Below, piece after piece: positions 7,809-14,184 of a stretch of 20,795 bases of DNA; positions within the stretch are counted from its first letter, which is position 1, and the number at the start of each line of letters is the position of its first letter. This DNA is from an uncultured Opitutales bacterium (GTDB lineage: Bacteria; Verrucomicrobiota; Verrucomicrobiia; Opitutales; Intestinicryptomonadaceae). A program made the translations under genes and the position numbers. The stretch lies in NCBI GenBank assembly GCA_900547395.1, contig URGP01000025.1, positions 1 to 20,795 on the forward strand, given 5' to 3'. Under the pieces are notes generated by a model. It was given only the letters and a program-made list of their open reading frames with translations, searched no databases and was not told the origin of the DNA.

Positions 7809-8990
7809 ATGGAAAACAGACTCTCAACATGGGCATTAAACATATCTCCGTCGCCGACTTTGGCAGTTGACGCGAAGGCGAAGGCATTGAAGGCGGCAGG
7901 CAAAGATGTTTGCGGCTTTGGCGCGGGCGAACCCGATTTCGATACTCCGCAGTTCATAAAGGACGCTTGCGTGAAAGCTCTTGCGGAAGGCAAGACAAAA
8001 TATATTCCGGCTCCCGGTCTTTTGGAGTTGCGCACTGCTCTGGCGGATTATTACATCGGCAAAAAAGGCTTAAAAAACATTGATTTTTCAAACATAATTG
8101 TAAGCCCCGGCGGAAAATTCTCCTGCTACCTTGCAATTATGGCGGCGATTTCCCCGAACGACGAAGTCATAATTCCCGCGCCTTATTGGGTGAGCTATCC
8201 CGAAATGGTGAAGCTTGCGGGCGGCAAGCCTGTCTTTGTCTATGCGGGCGATGAAAGCGACTTCAAAATTACTCCCGCAATTCTCGAAACTGCGCTGACG
8301 GAAAAAACCAAGATGGTAATCCTCACAAGCCCGTCAAACCCGACAGGCGCAGTTTACACCCGCGAAGAGTTGAAGGCGATTGTCGATTTTGCCGCAAAGC
8401 ACGATATTTATATTTTGTCGGACGAGATTTATGAAAGCTTGGTTTATGACGGAGTTGAAGCGGTAAGCCCCGCAAGCATTTCTGAAGACGCGCAAAGCCG
8501 CGTCATAATAACTGCGGGTTTCAGCAAGTCTTACGCGATGACGGGCTGGAGGCTTGGCACAATCTGCGCTCCCGACGACATTGCAAAAGCGGTTGCAAAA
8601 CTGCAAAGCCAGACTTGCTCTAACGCAACGACATTTGCGCAGTACGGCGCATTGGAGGCAATGAAGCGTCCCGACTTGGCGAAAGAAGCTCTCGAAAAAA
8701 TGCTTGTCGCCTTTGACCGCCGCCGCCTGATGTTCTATAACGGGCTTAACTCCATAAAGGGAATTTCATGCCGCCGCCCGAAAGGCGCGTTTTATGTCTT
8801 CCCGAATATCTCTTCTTTTGGAATGGGGTCTGTCGATTTTTGCTCTAAGTTGCTGGATGAAGAGCTTGTTGCGGTTGTTCCCGGTTCTGCTTTTGGCTCT
8901 GAACCGAACATAAGGTTTAGCTACGCCGTAAGCGAAGAAACAATCGAAAAGGGATTGGAACGCCTTGCGCGTTTTTGCTCGAAGCTTTAA
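7809..8990 (+). CDS. aspC: Aspartate aminotransferase (class I/II, PLP-dependent)
   Basis: The 393-residue protein is a fold-type I aminotransferase most like the class Ib aspartate aminotransferases, which interconvert aspartate and oxaloacetate using glutamate/2-oxoglutarate in the cytoplasm; some members also use prephenate. Visible landmarks are [11 protein letters not shown] (37-47), the [11 protein letters not shown] segment (123-133), SPSNPTG (174-180) with Asn177, SDEIYE (204-209) with Asp205 and Tyr208 contacting PLP, the Schiff-base Lys240 in [13 protein letters not shown] (238-250), and Arg369 in RFSYA, equivalent to the substrate-carboxylate arginine. Length is typical. The ATG at 7809 has no Shine-Dalgarno. 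The specific substrate is inferred from subgroup resemblance and could differ. A terminator follows at 9012. Confidence 0.9.
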   Translation: MENRLSTWALNISPSPTLAVDAKAKALKAAGKDVCGFGAGEPDFDTPQFIKDACVKALAEGKTKYIPAPGLLELRTALADYYIGKKGLKNIDFSNIIVSPGGKFSCYLAIMAAISPNDEVIIPAPYWVSYPEMVKLAGGKPVFVYAGDESDFKITPAILETALTEKTKMVILTSPSNPTGAVYTREELKAIVDFAAKHDIYILSDEIYESLVYDGVEAVSPASISEDAQSRVIITAGFSKSYAMTGWRLGTICAPDDIAKAVAKLQSQTCSNATTFAQYGALEAMKRPDLAKEALEKMLVAFDRRRLMFYNGLNSIKGISCRRPKGAFYVFPNISSFGMGSVDFCSKLLDEELVAVVPGSAFGSEPNIRFSYAVSEETIEKGLERLARFCSKL

Positions 8991-9011
8991 AATCATTTAA
9001 AAACATTTTTG

Positions 9012-9049
9012 GGCGGTTTTGGATTGCGAAATTTAAAATCGCCTTTTTT
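9012..9049 (+). terminator. Terminator-like hairpin directly upstream of tsaE
   Basis: GGCGGTTTT (9012-9020) pairs with AAAATCGCC (9035-9043), with one G-U wobble, around a 14-base loop, followed by TTTTTT (9044-9049). It would end the aminotransferase transcript but finishes only 10 bases before the tsaE start codon. Confidence 0.7.
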
Positions 9050-9059
9050 ATTTCTTTTA

Positions 9060-9500
9060 ATGATTGAAGAATTGAAAAGCGGAATTGTTTGCAAAAGCGC
9101 GCGCGAAACTGCGGAACTTGCAGAGCGCATTGCAAAAGCCTGCCCGCAGGCGGTCATTGCGCTTGTCGGAGACTTGGGAGCGGGCAAGACAACTTTCGCA
9201 AAGGGCTTGGCGCGGGGGTTGGGCATAACTGCTTCCGTAAAAAGCCCGTCTTACAACGTTTGCCTCACATATTCGGAAAACGGCGCAAACTTTGTGCATA
9301 TAGACGCTTACAGGCTCAAATCTTCGGACGATTACGAAAATCTGCTGATTGACGAGCTTGTTCCGGAACCTCGCTTGATATGCGTCGAATGGCCGCAAAT
9401 CATTGCCGATGCCCTGCCTGATGACACTATTTGGATTGAAATTTCCTCTCCCAATCCCGAAGAGCCCGACACGAGGCTTTTGAAGCTGGTCGCCCGATAG
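9060..9500 (+). CDS. tsaE: tRNA threonylcarbamoyladenosine biosynthesis ATPase TsaE
   Basis: TsaE is the P-loop ATPase that works with TsaB and TsaD to make the t6A modification at position 37 of ANN-decoding tRNAs. The 146-residue product shows the Walker A motif GDLGAGKTT (37-45), the SPSYN switch segment (62-66), HIDAYRL (80-86) with the conserved Asp, and CVEWPQI (108-114), all characteristic of the family. Length is normal. The ATG at 9060 gives a family-like N terminus; a TTG at 9009 would add 17 unusual residues and lies at the edge of the upstream hairpin. There is no Shine-Dalgarno and only 10 bases separate the start from the hairpin T-run. TsaB and TsaD genes are not in the window. 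Confidence 0.93.
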   Translation: MIEELKSGIVCKSARETAELAERIAKACPQAVIALVGDLGAGKTTFAKGLARGLGITASVKSPSYNVCLTYSENGANFVHIDAYRLKSSDDYENLLIDELVPEPRLICVEWPQIIADALPDDTIWIEISSPNPEEPDTRLLKLVAR

Positions 9501-9507
9501 AATTTTC

Positions 9508-9535
9508 TTGTCTTAATTTCTTAAATTTCTATAAT
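9508..9535 (+). promoter_or_regulatory. Candidate promoter of the AT-rich membrane gene
   Basis: TTGTCT (9508-9513) and TATAAT (9530-9535) are separated by 16 bases. A start about 7 bases downstream would give a leader of roughly a dozen bases before the ATG at 9554. Confidence 0.6.
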
Positions 9536-9551
9536 TTAAGTAAAAATTAAG
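9512..9551. repeat. Nested inverted repeats over the promoter
   Basis: An inner repeat pairs CTTAAATT (9520-9527) with AATTTAAG (9533-9540). An outer one pairs CTTAATTT (9512-9519) with AAATTAAG (9544-9551). The -10 box sits at the centre of symmetry. This could be an operator or simply AT-rich symmetry. Confidence 0.6.
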
Positions 9552-9553
9552 CT

Positions 9554-10327
9554 ATGGAAAATTCAATAAAAATGGCAAGGGAAAGCATTTTGGGTTTGCG
9601 CGTTTGCGCGGTTTCTTCTGTATCTGCTTGCATTGTAATAAGTATTCTTTGGTGTAAGTTTTTGCCGCCAAATCTTTCTTTTACTGCGAATTATTTTTTG
9701 TTGGGCAGCCTAATATTTTTTTGTTCTTTTTGCATTATCGGGGACTTGATGATGTATAAAATGAACGTCTTTATTAAGAGTATAATTGGCGCAATTTTTA
9801 TTGGGGCTTATCCAATATCAAGTGCGGTTTTGGATGGGCTTTATTTGGGGTATTTAATGTGGCTTATGCCGCTCCCATTTTTGTTGTATGTGTTGTTTGC
9901 CGCACGCGACCCCGAAACTTTTTATAAAAAACGCAAATACACTTTGCCGTTTAAACATTATATGCTTTGTATTTCGGCTATGTTGCAACCTTTTTTTAAT
10001 ATTCTTTTATGCTTTGAAACTAATGAAATATGTAGCAAATATTTTTACACAAGTAATGCAAAGATGGTTATAATAATCATTTGTCTTATCGAGTTATTAT
10101 TATTTACTATGCTTTTGCAATACGACATTTATAAATGCAAAATTCACTATGTTCGTAAATGCGTATATATTGTTTTGACTTCGCCAATTACTTATTTCTT
10201 GTTGGGGTTGTTTGAAAGATTTTCAAATTGTGATTTTCTTTTTTCGTTTTCACTTTTTTCTTTTTCTTCGCTGTTATATTTGAATCAATATTGTTCAGAA
10301 GAAAAATATTATACTTTTCGCAACTAA
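9554..10327 (+). CDS. Polytopic membrane protein of unknown function
   Basis: I do not recognise this 257-residue protein. It has roughly six or seven hydrophobic segments (around residues 18-36, 45-62, 70-92, 96-115, 133-152, 170-190 and 205-245), with basic stretches such as YKKRKY (124-129) between them. It is rich in Phe, Ile, Tyr and Cys. The coding sequence is visibly more AT-rich than its neighbours, with many ATA, TAT and TTT codons, suggesting recent acquisition or weak constraint. It has its own candidate promoter with nested inverted repeats. Its TAA stop overlaps the TAG stop of convergent tlyA by 4 bases. The start MENSIK shares a 15-base sequence context with the aminotransferase start. 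No mobile element is seen beside it. Confidence 0.75.
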   Translation: MENSIKMARESILGLRVCAVSSVSACIVISILWCKFLPPNLSFTANYFLLGSLIFFCSFCIIGDLMMYKMNVFIKSIIGAIFIGAYPISSAVLDGLYLGYLMWLMPLPFLLYVLFAARDPETFYKKRKYTLPFKHYMLCISAMLQPFFNILLCFETNEICSKYFYTSNAKMVIIIICLIELLLFTMLLQYDIYKCKIHYVRKCVYIVLTSPITYFLLGLFERFSNCDFLFSFSLFSFSSLLYLNQYCSEEKYYTFRN

Positions 10328-11070
10328 AACTTCTTCACTCCCAAAACAAATTCCACATTGCCGTCTCCGCCTTTGATAGGCGAGGGAATATCGCCGATAT
10401 ATTGCGAGTTCGGGTAATTTTCTTTTAGAAACTTCTTTATCTTTTGAAGGGCGTTCTGCTGGATTTCCGCATCTTTTATTATGCCTTTTGTTCGGCGCAA
10501 AAATTCGGGCAGTGTTTCAAATTGCGGCTTTACAAGAAATATTGCTATCCCGCCGTCTTTTAGGAATTGCCAGACGCTTGGTATCACTTTTTCAAGGGAA
10601 ATGAAAGATAGGTCAGCGCAGAGTATGTCGAATGTTTTGCCGTCTAAAATTTCAGATGAAAGGTTGCGTGCGTCTGTCTTTTCAAGATTTTTCACGCGCG
10701 GGTCGGACTTTATCTTTTCGTGAAGCTGGTTTACCCCCACGTCAACGCAAGCCGCGTATTTTGCACCCCGTTGCAAAAGGCAGTCGGTAAATCCGCCCGT
10801 GGAAGCTCCAATGTCGATTATGTCAAGTCCCGACGGGTCTATTTTGAAGGCGTCCAAGAAAGCCTCTATTTTCAGCCCCGCGCGCGAAACGTATTTTAAA
10901 GTGTTCGCGTCTTTAATTATTTCGATTTCGGAGTCGTCAGGAATTTTTCGCGAGGGCTTGTCGATGATTTTTCCGCAGACCTTCACTTTGCCTTCCTCAA
11001 TCAAGGCGCGGGCTTTTGAGCGGCTTTCAACCAGTTTAAGTTCCGCAAGAAGTTCGTCGGCGCGCTTCAT
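10324..11070 (-). CDS. tlyA: TlyA-family rRNA 2'-O-methyltransferase (S4 + FtsJ-like domains)
   Basis: TlyA proteins methylate cytidine 2'-OH groups in 16S and/or 23S rRNA; the family is also annotated as hemolysin A. The 248-residue product has an N-terminal S4 RNA-binding domain (residues 1-60) and an FtsJ/RrmJ-like SAM methyltransferase domain with YVSRAGLK (60-67), the SAM motif DIGASTGGFTD (86-96), ADLSFIS (152-158), LVKPQFE (179-185) and GNVEF (237-241). Lys67, Asp153, Lys181 and Glu240 fit the K-D-K-E catalytic set of the family. Its ATG overlaps the stop of the upstream small membrane protein gene by 4 bases, as in translationally coupled genes. It is the last gene of the pyrF-ispD-ispF operon. 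Which rRNA site it modifies cannot be read from sequence. Confidence 0.92.
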   Translation of the reverse strand: MKRADELLAELKLVESRSKARALIEEGKVKVCGKIIDKPSRKIPDDSEIEIIKDANTLKYVSRAGLKIEAFLDAFKIDPSGLDIIDIGASTGGFTDCLLQRGAKYAACVDVGVNQLHEKIKSDPRVKNLEKTDARNLSSEILDGKTFDILCADLSFISLEKVIPSVWQFLKDGGIAIFLVKPQFETLPEFLRRTKGIIKDAEIQQNALQKIKKFLKENYPNSQYIGDIPSPIKGGDGNVEFVLGVKKF

Positions 11071-11375
11071 TTTTGCGAAGGCTTGTAGGTGATTTCGTAT
11101 GTTGCCGACTTGTCGTAAGGCGCGGTTTCGGCGTTCGATTTCTCCGCTTGGATTTCAATGTAGCGCGAAGATTGCTTTACGAGCGTCCAAATCAAGTACG
11201 CGCCGCCAATGGTTATGGCGATTAAAATCAGCGCGCCAAACAAGGTTGAAAATCTTTCCGAAAGTTTTGCCGTCGGGCTTTTTTTGTTAAATCGGGAAAT
11301 GAAAATGCCCGACTTCGGACGGTCCATGATTTTCGTCTTTGTCCGCGAGCGGATTTTGTTTACGTCAATAATCAT
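11067..11375 (-). CDS. Small single-pass membrane protein of unknown function
   Basis: The 102-residue product has a basic N-terminal region (residues 1-43, many Lys and Arg), one strong hydrophobic segment (about 45-66, LFGALILIAITIGGAYLIW) and a polar C-terminal tail of about 35 residues. By the positive-inside rule the N terminus should be cytoplasmic. I do not recognise a family. Evidence that it is real is mainly context: it fills the gap between ispF and tlyA exactly, starting 2 bases after the ispF stop and overlapping tlyA by 4. An alternative ATG at residue 17 would keep the membrane segment. A role connected to isoprenoid or rRNA modification genes is not implied by the sequence. 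Confidence 0.75.
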   Translation of the reverse strand: MIIDVNKIRSRTKTKIMDRPKSGIFISRFNKKSPTAKLSERFSTLFGALILIAITIGGAYLIWTLVKQSSRYIEIQAEKSNAETAPYDKSATYEITYKPSQK

Positions 11376-11377
11376 TT

Positions 11378-11860
11378 TTAAGCCTTTTCAATAAGGCATA
11401 CCGCGTGCGCCGCCAAGCCTTCCTTTCTGCCAATCCAGCCCATTTTTTCATTCGTGGTAGCCTTTACGCCGACGTCTTCGGGGGCAATCCCCAACGTTTT
11501 TGCAAGCGTCCTTTTTATATCGGCAAGATGCGGGGAAAGTTTCGGCGTTTCCGCAATCAAAGACGAATCGATGTTTACGAGCTTGTAGCCGAGTTTTTCG
11601 ATTTCGGCGACTGCGCGCCTTAAAATATCTTGGCTGTCCATGCCTTCGCACTCTTTTGAAGTATTCGGAAAGAAGTGCCCGATGTCCGGCAATGCCGCCG
11701 CGCCCAAAATGGCGTCAGCGATTGCGTGGCTTAATACGTCGGCGTCGGAATGTCCGAGAGGCCCTACTTTGTTGGGGATTTCAACTCCGCCAATTATACA
11801 TTTTCTGCCTTCCACAAGCTGATGCACGTCATAGCCGTATCCAACTCTGAATTTGCTCAT
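11378..11860 (-). CDS. ispF: 2-C-methyl-D-erythritol 2,4-cyclodiphosphate synthase
   Basis: IspF is the fifth enzyme of the MEP isoprenoid pathway; it cyclises the CDP-methylerythritol phosphate product of IspE with loss of CMP. The 160-residue protein has the expected zinc ligands Asp11 and His13 in GYDVH (9-13) and His45 in DADVLSHAIADA (39-50), followed by PDIGHFFP (58-65) and the C-terminal KATTNEKMGWIGRKEG region that binds the cytidine nucleotide. Length is typical for this homotrimeric enzyme. Its ATG overlaps the ispD stop by 4 bases, and the next gene starts 2 bases after its own stop, so it is in the middle of a tight operon. Confidence 0.97.
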   Translation of the reverse strand: MSKFRVGYGYDVHQLVEGRKCIIGGVEIPNKVGPLGHSDADVLSHAIADAILGAAALPDIGHFFPNTSKECEGMDSQDILRRAVAEIEKLGYKLVNIDSSLIAETPKLSPHLADIKRTLAKTLGIAPEDVGVKATTNEKMGWIGRKEGLAAHAVCLIEKA

Positions 11861-12570
11861 ATTTTTCCTTTTGATTTTAAAAATTCAACCATTGCCAAGT
11901 CTTCGGGCACTGTGATTTTGGGGTTTGGATAAATGTTTTCGACAATCGTTATTTTGTATCCCGACTTTACTGCCGCGGCAACGTCGTCGGTTATTTTTGC
12001 GCCCGATGAATTAACTTTTTGGTAGCAGTCCAAAATTATGCTTCTTTTGAACGCCTGCGGGGTTTGCATTGCCCAAAGCAGCGGGCGTTCAAGGTCGATA
12101 AGCTCCCTGTTTCTCAACTCATTCGGATTTTTGTCGAGCTTTTTTATTGTATCGACCACTTTTGCCGCCAACACTGCGCAGGAGTCGCTTTTTAAGGCTT
12201 CGCTTAGCTTTTTTATGTTGTCGGAACCGACCAATGGACGCGCGGAGTCGTGGATAAAAACATTTTCGGATTTTTCAGAAGTTTTCAGCAATCCGTTTAA
12301 AACGCTGTCCTGTCTTTCCGCGCCGCCGTATGTAAATGTATGGGCGATTTTTTTTAAGATGGGCGCAAGGTGTTTTTTTATTTGCGCAATTTGTTCATCG
12401 TCGCGGCATACAAAAATAATCTCGCTTACAACGCCGCTTTCAATAAAGGCTTCCGCGCTGTGGTACAATACGGGTTTGCCTAAGAGAGGGGCTAAGGTTT
12501 TGTCCTTTACGGAGCCTCTCATTCGCGAGCCGCCGCCTGCGGCGAGCAATATTGCGGAATTATTTTGCAT
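11857..12570 (-). CDS. ispD: 2-C-methyl-D-erythritol 4-phosphate cytidylyltransferase
   Basis: IspD transfers CMP from CTP to methylerythritol 4-phosphate, the third MEP-pathway step. The 237-residue product shows the nucleotidyltransferase signature LLAAGGGSRM (8-17) and the KTLAPLLGKPVL segment (24-35). It also has HDSARPLV (about 131-138) with the metal-binding Asp, WAMQTPQAF (about 176-184) and the TDDVAA block near the C terminus. The ATG at 12570 lies inside the end of pyrF (11-base overlap), and the stop overlaps the ispF start by 4 bases. Co-expression with ispF places two MEP enzymes together, with ispE nearby on the other strand. Confidence 0.96.
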   Translation of the reverse strand: MQNNSAILLAAGGGSRMRGSVKDKTLAPLLGKPVLYHSAEAFIESGVVSEIIFVCRDDEQIAQIKKHLAPILKKIAHTFTYGGAERQDSVLNGLLKTSEKSENVFIHDSARPLVGSDNIKKLSEALKSDSCAVLAAKVVDTIKKLDKNPNELRNRELIDLERPLLWAMQTPQAFKRSIILDCYQKVNSSGAKITDDVAAAVKSGYKITIVENIYPNPKITVPEDLAMVEFLKSKGKI

Positions 12571-13264
12571 CTTTTAGTTCTTTTATGATTGCTTTTGCGG
12601 CTTCGGCGGGATTTTCCGCCTTTAATATGGGTCTGCCGACAACGATGTAGCTTGAACCTGTCTTTGCGGCAAGCGACGGCGTCATAATGCGCTTTTGCTC
12701 GTTTGAGTCGCTTCCGGCGGGTCTTATGCCGGGGGTGATTAAATCCATTTCGCTTTTTAAATTTTTGCGCAGAAGTTCGATTTCAAGCGGAGAGCACACA
12801 AGCCCTGAAAGCCCCGATTCTTCGGCGAGCTTTGCAAGTTTTAAAACTTGTTCGGACAGAGTCCTGTCAAAGCCCGTTGCCCGCATTGAGTCTTCGTCAA
12901 AGGAAGTTAGGACTGTAACCCCCAAAATTTGCATTTCCTTGTTTGTTTCTTTTGCGGCGTTCAAGGCCGCTTTCATCATTTCAGCCCCTCCGCTTGTGTG
13001 GATTGTGAGCATTGAAACGGGAAGCCCTTCAAGGCTTTTTACGGCGGAAGCCACTGTGTTTGGAATATCGTATAATTTTAAATCCAAAAAGACTTTAAAG
13101 CCCATTTCGCCGACTTGGCGCACGAAGTCCGCGCCGTATTTCAAATACATTTGAAGCCCGATTTTAACCCATTCGAGCGAGCCTTGCAGCTTTTTGAGCA
13201 TGTCAAGCGCGCTTTTCTTGTCGGGGAGGTCGAGGGCGAGAATTAATTTACATTGTTTTGACAT
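12560..13264 (-). CDS. pyrF: Orotidine 5'-phosphate decarboxylase
   Basis: PyrF decarboxylates OMP to UMP, the last step of de novo UMP synthesis, in the cytoplasm. The 234-residue product has Asp12 in LALDLP, Lys34 in VKIGLQMY, the catalytic tetrad motif DLKLYDIPNT (61-70, with Asp61, Lys63 and Asp66), TPGIRP (phosphate binding) and YIVVGRPI near the C terminus. This is the group I type of the family, similar in length to the E. coli and Bacillus enzymes. I placed the start at the ATG at 13264; an upstream frame to 13285 would add 7 residues. It is the first gene of the minus-strand operon and faces ispE across 43 bases. It overlaps ispD by 11 bases. Confidence 0.95.
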   Translation of the reverse strand: MSKQCKLILALDLPDKKSALDMLKKLQGSLEWVKIGLQMYLKYGADFVRQVGEMGFKVFLDLKLYDIPNTVASAVKSLEGLPVSMLTIHTSGGAEMMKAALNAAKETNKEMQILGVTVLTSFDEDSMRATGFDRTLSEQVLKLAKLAEESGLSGLVCSPLEIELLRKNLKSEMDLITPGIRPAGSDSNEQKRIMTPSLAAKTGSSYIVVGRPILKAENPAEAAKAIIKELKDAK

Positions 13265-13307
13265 ATTGGTTAAAATTTGGCACAAATGTTTTTATTTTTC
13301 AAACCAA
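13265..13307. promoter_or_regulatory. 43-base divergent spacer between pyrF operon and ispE
   Basis: Both start codons border this short AT-rich stretch. TTGGTT next to the pyrF start is mirrored by AACCAA next to the ispE start. No Shine-Dalgarno is seen for either gene, and promoters could overlap here or lie within the opposite coding region. Confidence 0.45.
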
Positions 13308-14183
13308 ATGACATATCAGACATCATTTTTCAGCCCGTGCAAAGTAAATTACATGCTTGCGGTTACGGGAGTCCGTCCCGATGGCTTTCATAATCTTGTC
13401 AGCCTTGTCGCTCCGACGCGCTTTGGCGACGAGCTTTTTATAGAAGAGGCGGGCGAGGATTCAATCGAATGCAATTTGGAGGGCGTGCCTTGCGACGAGT
13501 CAAATTTGGTTATGAAAGCGGCTGCGGTTTTCAGGCGGGCGACGATGATGAACCGCTTTTTCAAATTCAATTTGGTCAAGAAAGTTCCGCACGGGGCGGG
13601 GCTTGGCGGGGGGTCGTCAAACGCGGCAACTGCTCTTTTGGCGTTAAATCAAATTTGCGGCTATCCGCTCTCTAATGGGGAGCTTGAAAGGCTTTCTGCT
13701 CTCATCGGTTCAGACTGCCCCCTGTTTTTGAGGGATAAGTCCGTTGTCATGCGCGGCAGAGGGGAGCTTCTTGAAGACTTGCCCGAAAACGCGCAAAATT
13801 TGATTGCGTCTTTGAAACTTTTGATATTCAAGCCGAACTTTTCCATAAATACGGGTTGGGCGTACAAAACCATGAAAGAGTCGGGCAAGATGTATATTTC
13901 AGAACAAGAGGCGGAAGATGCGCTTTTGTCGTGGATAAAAAATCCCGAGATTGAAAATCTGCCGCTTGTTAACAATATGCAAATTCCCGCTTTTGAAAAG
14001 TTCCCCGCATTGGAGGCTGTTTTGAATTTTATCCGCAACGAGTACAATCTGCCATGCCTCATGAGCGGATCGGGCAGCGCGTGCTTTGCGGTGGTCAACA
14101 ATTTGCAACCCGACGCTTTGCAGAACCTGAAAGACGCAATTAAAAAAAGGCTTGGCGAAAGCTGTTTTATTACGGAGGCTTAA
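13308..14183 (+). CDS. ispE: 4-diphosphocytidyl-2-C-methyl-D-erythritol kinase
   Basis: IspE phosphorylates CDP-methylerythritol with ATP, the step between IspD and IspF. The 291-residue protein is a GHMP kinase: SPCKVNYML (9-17) with Lys12, the phosphate-binding loop PHGAGLGGGSSNAATAL (94-110), SDCPLF (135-140) with catalytic Asp136, and SGSGSACFAV near the C terminus. The CK in place of the usual AK at Lys12 is conservative. I chose the ATG at 13308 because it begins a family-like N terminus; the frame stays open upstream into antisense pyrF. It is divergent from pyrF-ispD-ispF, so all three consecutive MEP steps are encoded around one 43-base spacer. The acyltransferase fusion gene begins one base after its stop codon. 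Confidence 0.95.
   Translation: MTYQTSFFSPCKVNYMLAVTGVRPDGFHNLVSLVAPTRFGDELFIEEAGEDSIECNLEGVPCDESNLVMKAAAVFRRATMMNRFFKFNLVKKVPHGAGLGGGSSNAATALLALNQICGYPLSNGELERLSALIGSDCPLFLRDKSVVMRGRGELLEDLPENAQNLIASLKLLIFKPNFSINTGWAYKTMKESGKMYISEQEAEDALLSWIKNPEIENLPLVNNMQIPAFEKFPALEAVLNFIRNEYNLPCLMSGSGSACFAVVNNLQPDALQNLKDAIKKRLGESCFITEA
14174..14178 (+). promoter_or_regulatory. Shine-Dalgarno of the acyl ligase/acyltransferase fusion gene
   Basis: GGAGG lies 6 bases before the ATG at 14185, inside the last codons of ispE. It fixes the start over an in-frame upstream start at 14152 and suggests translation coupled to ispE. Confidence 0.8.
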
Positions 14184-14184
14184 A

